NCBI GenBank assembly: GCA_029242545.1
Contig: JAQWTV010000142.1
Span: 1 to 64,000, forward strand
Reading direction: 5' to 3'
Origin: Roseibacillus sp.
GTDB taxonomy: Bacteria; Verrucomicrobiota; Verrucomicrobiia; Verrucomicrobiales; Akkermansiaceae
Length of the DNA stretch: 64,000 nucleotides
Below, piece after piece: positions 9,703-16,111 of the stretch. Both the position numbers and the translations under genes were made by a program. Under the pieces are notes generated by a model. That model did no database searches. It had not been told where the DNA came from and saw only the letters and a list, made by a program, of their open reading frames with translations. Every line of letters starts with the position of its first letter. Within the stretch, counting starts at the first letter, position 1.

Positions 9703-10995
9703 CTACTGAGAGGGCTTAAGAGTAATGAGGTGCATTGTGGCGGTGTAAGCATTGGCCGCGCTCATGCGCTTGAATTCATGACCCGGTCCCCATGAGTCGG
9801 TATAAATGATCTCATCGGTTTTCGAATTATATCCAATAACCAACCTCATGTGCCCTCCACCCTGCTGGGGAATTCCCCGCTCCGGGAACACGCCAACCTG
9901 CAGGGCCCAAAGAAGAGGTGTTCCTGTTTCTATGTTGTCCCTGATCTGTTTTCGGAAGCGATCGAAGGTGGTGCCCTTGGCGCGGACCTCGCGCAGGGTC
10001 GGCCCGTGGCAATTTGAAAGGAAATACTGGTAAGGAATTGTAGCGCCTTCGCGAAATTCTTTTCCCTCTTTGTTTTTCCTGATCAACCGGTTGTAGGCCT
10101 TCATCTCGGATTTGATCTTACGATCCTCGAGTTCATAATGGACAAGGAGCCGGGTTTTTGTCCGGCCAGCGACCTTCTTAAGGGCCGCAATCATGTTGGC
10201 CGGGTTCGTTCCTCCCTGGGCACTACTCTCGGCAATCTGGGCCATGGCATGCTGATCCACTGGCAGTCCGTAATATCGGAAGACGCGTTCTGCACTGGCT
10301 ACCGCGCAATACCCCTTGCGGCCCTGGTCAACCATGGGAACACCCTGCACATAAACATCGCCGTTGGATGCGCTTACCCGATTGGCGATAAGGTCCCTTC
10401 TTCTCGCCATGCTCTTGGTCAGGCCAGATCTTTGTTCATAGATTTCCTTGCCATATTTCACGGAGACAAGACTGAGCTTCAGGAATTCGGGAGTGTAGCC
10501 TCTGGATGCTCTGGATTTACTGGAAGTGAGAACAAGAAAAGCCCCAGGACATTTCCATACCCAGCGATCCGCCGAGACAACACTGCCTTTCTGGGCCCGG
10601 CTCATTTTTTCTCCCTCCAGGCTGGTCTTCTCCACGAGTAGCCCGTGCCATTTCTCGGTCAGGTCCTTGAAGCTCTCCTGCTCCATTTCCCCATTATCGC
10701 CCCGATTATAGATTGAGATATCGAAGGAGTGCAGTTTGCCCTCCCGGCTCCTTAGAATCGTCTCACCGACCGGCAGATTCCAAAGCTTCAGGCCGCGCCG
10801 GGTGCTTCGTGCATCGTTACGCTCCTTTGAAAGCCAGTGAAACCCGAGGGGTTTGCGGTCGCTGAGTACCTCTCCGACTGGCTTATCCCACATGGTGGCG
10901 TCGAGAAATAGAACCTCGAGATCCGGCACTGGCGCGGAAAGAGCTGAGCCCTGCGCGGATAGGCAGAGGGTGAGGATGAAATAGAGCCGGCGCAC
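9703..10995 (-). CDS. Secreted C39-like cysteine peptidase
   Basis: 430 residues with a signal peptide (MRRLYFILTLCLSAQGSALSA). The C-terminal half has the papain-like C39 arrangement: QGRKGYC with the candidate nucleophile Cys230, GGHMR with His382 and a following DSWGPG. C39-type domains cleave peptides, often after Gly-Gly, or act in the envelope as non-transporter peptidases (Peptidase_C39_2). The N-terminal ~200 residues are unlike anything I recognise. It sits immediately upstream of a membrane alpha/beta hydrolase, suggesting a two-gene envelope module. The substrate cannot be told from sequence. Confidence 0.8.
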   Translation of the reverse strand: MRRLYFILTLCLSAQGSALSAPVPDLEVLFLDATMWDKPVGEVLSDRKPLGFHWLSKERNDARSTRRGLKLWNLPVGETILRSREGKLHSFDISIYNRGDNGEMEQESFKDLTEKWHGLLVEKTSLEGEKMSRAQKGSVVSADRWVWKCPGAFLVLTSSKSRASRGYTPEFLKLSLVSVKYGKEIYEQRSGLTKSMARRRDLIANRVSASNGDVYVQGVPMVDQGRKGYCAVASAERVFRYYGLPVDQHAMAQIAESSAQGGTNPANMIAALKKVAGRTKTRLLVHYELEDRKIKSEMKAYNRLIRKNKEGKEFREGATIPYQYFLSNCHGPTLREVRAKGTTFDRFRKQIRDNIETGTPLLWALQVGVFPERGIPQQGGGHMRLVIGYNSKTDEIIYTDSWGPGHEFKRMSAANAYTATMHLITLKPSQ

Positions 10996-11031
10996 CTTCT
11001 CAATCTAGTTGATGGTGGTGAGACTACAAGG

Positions 11032-11463
11032 TCAGTGCTGCTTCCCCCTGCAGCCTTCACATCCCACCCACTCACTGGATCCATCTGTGTAAAATTCCTT
11101 CTTCCAGATAGGGAGACGTCGTTTGACTTCATCGATGACAAATCGGCAGGCATCAAATGTCTCTCTGCGATGCGGAGCAGAAACTACTACCATGACAGCA
11201 CATTCTCCAATTTCGAGGGTGCCCGTGCGGTGCGTTGCTCCCGCGTAATCAAGATCGAATTTTTCAATGGCCTCTCGCAGGATACAGCGCCCTTCCTTCT
11301 CTGCCACCGGGCCATGGGCCTCATACTCCAATCGGAGCACCTTGCGACCCTGATGATGATTCCGGACCAGTCCCTCGAAGATTGACACCGCGCCGGCATG
11401 AGGGTTGTCCGCTGCCTCCCGCAGGGAGGTTGGATCTATGGGCTCTGGAGTAAGGAGGAACAT
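11032..11463 (-). CDS. moaE: Molybdopterin synthase catalytic subunit MoaE
   Basis: 143 residues. The frame stays open further upstream, but the ATG at 11463 fits the family length and follows the mobA-moaD stop by four bases. MoaE with thiocarboxylated MoaD inserts the dithiolene sulfurs into cyclic pyranopterin monophosphate to make molybdopterin. Visible family motifs are GAVSIFEGLVRNHHQG, LEYEAH, HRTGTLEIGE, SAPHRRETFDACR and PIWKKEFY, which includes the catalytic lysine region. The C-terminus carries an extra GCEGCRGK motif with two cysteines; its meaning is unknown. Last gene of the minus-strand Moco operon. Confidence 0.95.
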   Translation of the reverse strand: MFLLTPEPIDPTSLREAADNPHAGAVSIFEGLVRNHHQGRKVLRLEYEAHGPVAEKEGRCILREAIEKFDLDYAGATHRTGTLEIGECAVMVVVSAPHRRETFDACRFVIDEVKRRLPIWKKEFYTDGSSEWVGCEGCRGKQH

Positions 11464-11467
11464 GAAT

Positions 11468-12298
11468 CTAGCCCCCCGCGAAGGGAGGAAACAGGGTGAC
11501 CTTGTCCTCCTCAGCCAGGGGCTGATTCCAGGACCTGAATTCATCATTGATGGCAACTTTCACGGAATCGATTTCAAGGGAAAGTCTACGGGACATACGT
11601 AGTTCCTCCCACAAACCTGCGACGGTTACCGACCGGGTCTGGAACTCTTCTGAATGACAGCCGGCGTCTTCCCTCAGGACGCCACAGTATTCGACTAGAA
11701 CGCTTTTAAGAGATCGTCCGTGGCTAAGGCTAAGGCGAGCCTCCTCAAGGTCCTCAGGTCGGTTACAGTTGTCGAGAGCAGATAGTTCGGGGAGTTTGAT
11801 CTCCTTACGAGCAAGGGTTGACAGGAATCGCCGGGCACAACGGACTCCGTCAGAGAGCTCCCGTTCAAGGATGGCACGGGAGGAGGGTTCGTAAATCGTA
11901 CACAGAGGTTCGGGTTTTCCGTCGAAGCGGCTGGTAAAGCAGGTCGCATCACAGGTCGTGTCCCTCGCTTCTACCAGATATTCCAGAGTGGATAAGGTGA
12001 GAAAAGGAAGGTCACAGGCGGTGACAAGCCAAGCGGTCTCCGGCGAGTGACTGAAAGCGGATTCCAGTCCAGCCATCGGGCCAGCATTCTCTCGCAGGTC
12101 CTGAATGGTTGGATCATCGTAATTTCGATGGTCATCTCCCGCGATGGCCAGATAGGACTTTTCGGTAACTGCTCCAAGGAGTTCTAATCCTCTGTCGCGC
12201 ATGGAAAGACCTTCAACGATCATCAGGTCAGCCTTATCGCGACCCATGCGGGTGCTTTTCCCCCCTGCGAGGAGAAGACCATAAGGTTTTTTTTTCAC
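11468..12298 (-). CDS. mobA: MobA-MoaD fusion protein
   Basis: 276 residues from a GTG that overlaps the moaC stop by four bases. Residues 1 to about 193 are MobA, the GTP:molybdopterin guanylyltransferase: LAGGKSTRMGRDKAD nucleotide-binding loop, NAGPMAGLESA and TACDLPF. Residues from about 195 to the end match MoaD, the sulfur-carrier subunit of molybdopterin synthase: VEYCGVLRE, SVTVAGLWEEL, KVAINDEF and the terminal FPPFAGG with the free Gly-Gly that is adenylated and thiocarboxylated. The frame is continuous with no stop between the halves, so this is a true fusion unless a sequencing error removed one. It joins an early-step carrier with the last-step nucleotide transferase. No separate moaD is seen here. 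Confidence 0.92.
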   Translation of the reverse strand: MKKKPYGLLLAGGKSTRMGRDKADLMIVEGLSMRDRGLELLGAVTEKSYLAIAGDDHRNYDDPTIQDLRENAGPMAGLESAFSHSPETAWLVTACDLPFLTLSTLEYLVEARDTTCDATCFTSRFDGKPEPLCTIYEPSSRAILERELSDGVRCARRFLSTLARKEIKLPELSALDNCNRPEDLEEARLSLSHGRSLKSVLVEYCGVLREDAGCHSEEFQTRSVTVAGLWEELRMSRRLSLEIDSVKVAINDEFRSWNQPLAEEDKVTLFPPFAGG

Positions 12299-12780
12299 GA
12301 ATCCTCAGGGGGAAAAAAATCGCTTTTGCCTCCTCGTTTTTCCTCAAGGCGAAGATTGGTAATTTCGATCGCAGGGTTGGCCCCCTTACACATATCGTAA
12401 ACCGTGAGCGCAGCGATAGAGGCGCCCGTGAGGGCCTCCATCTCGACTCCGGTTCGGCTGCTGGTTGAACATTCACACTCCACCCTGAGTGAATCATCGC
12501 CCTCGGATTCAATTTTCACATTGCACTTGTCGAGGGGCAGAGGATGACAGAGTGGGATGAGAGAGGAGGTCTGCTTGGCGGCCATGATGCCGGCCAGGAT
12601 CGCAGTGTTAAGAATGGAGCCCTTTTTATTCTGGAACCCCTTTTCCCTAAGCTGGGAGAGGGGTTCGGGGCCAAGGACAACGATACAGCTGGATCGCGCA
12701 TAGCGCTTGGTGACAGCCTTGGGTCCTACATCAACCATCCTCGGATGGCCTGCCTCATCCAGATGAGAGTGTTCGCTCAC
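12295..12780 (-). CDS. moaC: Cyclic pyranopterin monophosphate synthase MoaC
   Basis: 161 residues from a GTG; the segment before MVDVGPKAVTKR has the usual MoaC leader length, which favours GTG over the internal ATG. MoaC converts the MoaA product into cyclic pyranopterin monophosphate. Motifs: KGSILNTAILAGIMAAK, SSLIPLCHPLPL with the catalytic-region His, and GVEMEALTGASIAALTVYDMCKG. Its stop overlaps the GTG start of the mobA-moaD fusion, so the two are translationally coupled. Confidence 0.95.
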   Translation of the reverse strand: MSEHSHLDEAGHPRMVDVGPKAVTKRYARSSCIVVLGPEPLSQLREKGFQNKKGSILNTAILAGIMAAKQTSSLIPLCHPLPLDKCNVKIESEGDDSLRVECECSTSSRTGVEMEALTGASIAALTVYDMCKGANPAIEITNLRLEEKRGGKSDFFPPEDS

Positions 12781-12830
12781 TCCGCTAGGATACGATACTG
12801 GTTAGAAAAAACGAGACGATTCCCCGGAAG

Positions 12831-14021
12831 TCAGAGCCACGACCAATAGGAGGCGAGGGTGTCTTCGGGAAAGGAGCTTTCTTCGGCAGGTAGCTCGATA
12901 AACCCATCCGAATCAATGGCCGATGCAAAGTCCCCGGAATTTGCAAGGGGTAGAGGTTCGGCAATCATGCAGGCTCCTGCCTGCCGGGTTTTGACTGGGA
13001 GGCTGTAAGCGAGGCCTGGTTCGAAGGTGACTTTGGATGAGAGGGATACTATTTGTGATGAGTGGCGTTGTTTTTGGGCAGCTTTTAGAAACGGCAGAAC
13101 GTAGCGATGGAAGGTGATCTGAACCGACATAGGGTTGCCGGGGAGGGCAAAAATGGAGGGAGTTCCTCCCCAGAAGGCCAGAGGTTTTCCAGGGCGCTGG
13201 GCAATTCCATGGAAGGCGGGAGCTCCGAAAAGCTGTTCCATGGCTGGTCTGACGAAATCGTATTTACCCTTTGAAATTCCACCGCAGAAAATAAGGAGAT
13301 CGCAATTCCGGTGTTTCTCCGCCGCAGTGAGGGTAGCCTCTGGATCGTCCGGCAGGTGTTGGTAATAAACTAATTCGGCACCGGCAGCGGAAAGGGCTGC
13401 ATGGAGTGCCGCAGCATTGGATTGGCGGACCTCGTGGTCTGTGGGGTTTAAAGCAGGGTCGACCACCTCGTCGCCCGTAGTGAAAAGAGAGACACGTGGT
13501 CTTCGCAGAACTCGCAGGGCAGTAGCGCCAACCGTGGCGGCGACCGCGGCTATACGAGAATCGATGACGAGATCTGCGGGAACAAGAACTTCACCTGTGC
13601 CGTAATCGCTGCCCCGACGGTGAATGAAACGTCCTCGTGTGGCTGCGCCGGCTTCGATGGAGAAGTGCTGATCCTGTCGGGTGACCTGCTCGTAGGGTAT
13701 TACGGTATCGCAGTCGGGGGGCAGACAGGCACCGGTCATTACTTCCCAGCAGTGTCCCGGTGGGGTTGTGTGTGGGGCCGTGCCTCCGGCCGGATGGTCG
13801 CCTGCGATTGCAAGAGTCGGGTATTTTTCCAGATCGCCTTCCCTGCAGCATATACCATCCATCATCACACGGTCGTATGGGGGGAGGGGTCTGTCGGCGA
13901 GAAGGGGAGTTGCAAGGATTCTCCCACGGGCCTGCTCCAGTGGGATACTTTCCTCGCCGAGTTCCGGGGTGTTGGACAGGCTAATCTCTTCTGCAGCCTG
14001 GGGGGTGATGAGAGGATTCAT
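12831..14021 (-). CDS. moeA: Molybdopterin molybdenumtransferase MoeA
   Basis: 396 residues from the ATG at 14021, which has GAGGTG a few bases upstream; upstream in-frame ATGs lack this. MoeA inserts molybdate into adenylylated molybdopterin. Visible: the N-terminal ILATPLLADRPLPPYDRVMMDG block, TGACLPPDCDTVIPYE, the MoCF-type segment SLFTTGDEV and GGISKGKYDFVRPA, and LPGNPMSVQITFHRY. First gene of the minus-strand Moco operon; 50 bases separate it from moaC. Confidence 0.95.
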   Translation of the reverse strand: MNPLITPQAAEEISLSNTPELGEESIPLEQARGRILATPLLADRPLPPYDRVMMDGICCREGDLEKYPTLAIAGDHPAGGTAPHTTPPGHCWEVMTGACLPPDCDTVIPYEQVTRQDQHFSIEAGAATRGRFIHRRGSDYGTGEVLVPADLVIDSRIAAVAATVGATALRVLRRPRVSLFTTGDEVVDPALNPTDHEVRQSNAAALHAALSAAGAELVYYQHLPDDPEATLTAAEKHRNCDLLIFCGGISKGKYDFVRPAMEQLFGAPAFHGIAQRPGKPLAFWGGTPSIFALPGNPMSVQITFHRYVLPFLKAAQKQRHSSQIVSLSSKVTFEPGLAYSLPVKTRQAGACMIAEPLPLANSGDFASAIDSDGFIELPAEESSFPEDTLASYWSWL

Positions 14022-14103
14022 GGGGCACCTCGAGTTCATAGTGAATGGGAAAATACCCAAGTATTTAGTTGCGGGATGGCTCCGTTAGGTTTGGGTGGTT
14101 TGG
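14022..14103. promoter_or_regulatory. Divergent moeA / moaA control region
   Basis: 82 bases lie between the starts of moeA (minus) and moaA (plus), so promoters for both arms of the Moco cluster must sit here or inside the genes. A small inverted repeat, GGGAAAATACCC (14047-14058), is the only visible candidate site. No Moco riboswitch-like structure was recognised in so short a space. Confidence 0.35.
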
Positions 14104-15096
14104 ATGCTTCTTGATCAGCACCATCGCCTGCTGCGGGATCTGCGCATCTCCGTCACCGACCGGTGCAATTTCCGCTGTCGCTACTGCATGCCTGCTGAGG
14201 TATTTGGCCCGGGCTACCGATTTCTTCCGCGAAAAGACCTTCTCACTTATGAGGAGATTGAGAATCTCGCAGCCCTCGTTGCAGGTCTTGGAGTTCGCAA
14301 GTTTCGTTTGACGGGAGGGGAGCCTCTCTTGCGGCAAGGACTAGAGGAGCTGGTCCGGATGCTTTCTGCCCTCGACGGAGTAGACGATCTCGCCATGACG
14401 ACCAATGGAGCATTGCTGGCTCGTCACGCAGGGGAGTTGCGGAGAGCGGGTTTGCACCGTGTCACCGTCAGCCTAGATGCGCTCGATGGAGACGTTTTCG
14501 CGCGGATGAATGGAGTGGGCGCCAGAGTGGAAAGGATTTTGGATGGGATTCAACGGGCTCTTTGCGAGGGACTGGGCGTTAAAATCAACACAGTTGTGCA
14601 GCGTGGAATCAACGAGAGTGAGGTCCTGCCGCTGGTTCGATGGAGTAGCGAGCGGGATATACCAGTTCGGTTCATTGAATACATGGATGTTGGTGAGACC
14701 AACGGGTGGCGGATGGAGCAGGTGGTACCCAGCGCGGAGGTTTTGGAGATGATTACGGCAGAGTTTTCCTTGGAGCGGCTGAAGCCTTCTCACTCGGGAG
14801 AAGTCGCCCGTCGCTATAGGATTGGCAAGGGGAATGCCGAGGTAGGTTTTATTTCTTCGGTGACTAATCCCTTCTGTGGCGGTTGCAATCGCCTGCGGCT
14901 GTCCGCGGAAGGTAAACTTTATACCTGTCTTTTCGCTGAAAGTGGTTTCGATGTTAGGGAACTGATCCGGTCAGGAAAAGAGGAAACTCTACGGCTGGCT
15001 ATTCAAGGAATCTGGGCCGACCGGAGGGATCGATACTCAGAGCGACGAGGAGCAGGAAAAAACCAGAAAGTGGAAATGAGTTACATAGGAGGATAG
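14104..15096 (+). CDS. moaA: GTP 3',8-cyclase MoaA (radical SAM)
   Basis: 330 residues from ATG 14104 (a GTG at 14095 is an alternative). MoaA rearranges GTP in the first step of molybdenum cofactor synthesis. The radical-SAM cluster motif is CNFRCRYC (Cys21, Cys25, Cys28), followed by KFRLTGGEPLLR. The second 4Fe-4S site is in the C-terminal half: FCGGCNRLRL with a later YTC. The protein ends in Gly-Gly, the conserved MoaA tail needed for activity. Divergent from moeA and followed five bases later by the MOSC gene. Confidence 0.95.
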   Translation: MLLDQHHRLLRDLRISVTDRCNFRCRYCMPAEVFGPGYRFLPRKDLLTYEEIENLAALVAGLGVRKFRLTGGEPLLRQGLEELVRMLSALDGVDDLAMTTNGALLARHAGELRRAGLHRVTVSLDALDGDVFARMNGVGARVERILDGIQRALCEGLGVKINTVVQRGINESEVLPLVRWSSERDIPVRFIEYMDVGETNGWRMEQVVPSAEVLEMITAEFSLERLKPSHSGEVARRYRIGKGNAEVGFISSVTNPFCGGCNRLRLSAEGKLYTCLFAESGFDVRELIRSGKEETLRLAIQGIWADRRDRYSERRGAGKNQKVEMSYIGG

Positions 15097-15101
15097 GCGT
15101 C

Positions 15102-15593
15102 ATGGAATGGGAAATTGATATCGTTCATTTATTTGTTTCGGGTGGGCACAACTATCAGGGACGGCATGGAAAAGGCTCGCGCGATTACCAGATAGACGAC
15201 CCTGATCTCATTGAATGTGTGGCGGGGCGGGGGATTCGTGGAGACCGGTATTTTGATCACAAGGAGAATTTCAAGGGGCAGGTTACGTTTTTCGACTATG
15301 ACGTTTACGACGAAGTGAAGAAGGCATTTGGTCTGCCCGACCTTCCCGCCTCGGTGTTCCGAAGGAATATTCTAGCGAGGGGAATGCCCCTGCCGGAGCT
15401 GATCGGAAAGCGTTTCACTGTCGGGAGCCTGGAATTTGAGGGGGCTGAGGAGGCTGCTCCTTGTTATTGGATGGATGAGGCTGCTGCCGACGGAGTGCAT
15501 GAATTCCTCAAGGGCCAGGGTGGCCTCAGGGCCCGCATTGTGCGGGGAGGGCCGATGAGCAAGGGCAGGGATGTAGTCTCTCTCCTTCCCTAG
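15102..15593 (+). CDS. MOSC domain protein
   Basis: 163 residues, five bases after the moaA stop, with GGAGG in the end of moaA as ribosome-binding site. MOSC domains are sulfur-carrier or substrate-binding modules of Moco sulfurases and Moco-dependent reductases. Seen here: SGGHNYQGRHG near the N-terminus, RGIRGDRY, FRRNILARGMPLPELIGKRF and the cysteine-containing APCYWMD, then LRARIVRGG. Stand-alone MOSC proteins of this size are often linked to moaA and are probably Moco carriers or sulfurases. The stop codon overlaps the stop of the convergent SET gene. Confidence 0.88.
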   Translation: MEWEIDIVHLFVSGGHNYQGRHGKGSRDYQIDDPDLIECVAGRGIRGDRYFDHKENFKGQVTFFDYDVYDEVKKAFGLPDLPASVFRRNILARGMPLPELIGKRFTVGSLEFEGAEEAAPCYWMDEAAADGVHEFLKGQGGLRARIVRGGPMSKGRDVVSLLP

Positions 15594-16090
15594 GCTTTGC
15601 CGGATGACTCTGGTGGGGTTCGGCGAGCTTCTGAGTTGACACTTTGGCCTGTTGAGAAACAGGTGAAGGGGGATGCGATTTCGGTTTCAGTATCGAGGTA
15701 GTTGAAGGTCAGCTCCTCTCCCACTTTGATTTCCCGCAGTGCGAAAAACTGGCGCCCTTGGAGGTAGAGATTGGGGCTGAAAGAGTGATTAAGACACACG
15801 GCGTAGTCATCGACTACGTGCTGCTCGGGTGCAATCTCGATACTCTCCCGGGTTCGGGTTGCAGAGGGTTTCCCGCACACGACGTAGACGAGCTCACCCC
15901 GGGAAAATGCGAAGCGGGAGTAGGTAGCGTTCTCCCCGTGCTCGTTTTCACTTTTCCGGAAGCAGTCACTGCGGTCATTCACCTTGGTCACGCAGATACC
16001 ACCACAACCGGATAATGGCGAGGCGAATAGGTCTCTCTCGCTGGATGTTATTAAGCGGGTATGGATCTGCAAGGGGGCAGAAGCCGTCAT
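15590..16090 (-). CDS. SET domain protein
   Basis: 166 residues. The C-terminal half has the core SET motifs of lysine methyltransferases: CLNHSFSPNLYLQG, then FFALREIKVGEELTFNYL. The N-terminal half has the short SET-N type strand around residue 60-75 (FSRGELVYVV). A following Cys in FTCFSTG resembles a reduced post-SET tail. Bacterial SET proteins of this short type exist in several phyla, usually without known substrate. It converges with the MOSC gene; the two TAG stops share the palindrome CTAG at 15590-15593. Confidence 0.82.
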   Translation of the reverse strand: MTASAPLQIHTRLITSSERDLFASPLSGCGGICVTKVNDRSDCFRKSENEHGENATYSRFAFSRGELVYVVCGKPSATRTRESIEIAPEQHVVDDYAVCLNHSFSPNLYLQGRQFFALREIKVGEELTFNYLDTETEIASPFTCFSTGQSVNSEARRTPPESSGKA

Positions 16091-16111
16091 CGAGAGGTCT
16101 CGATGATTGTC

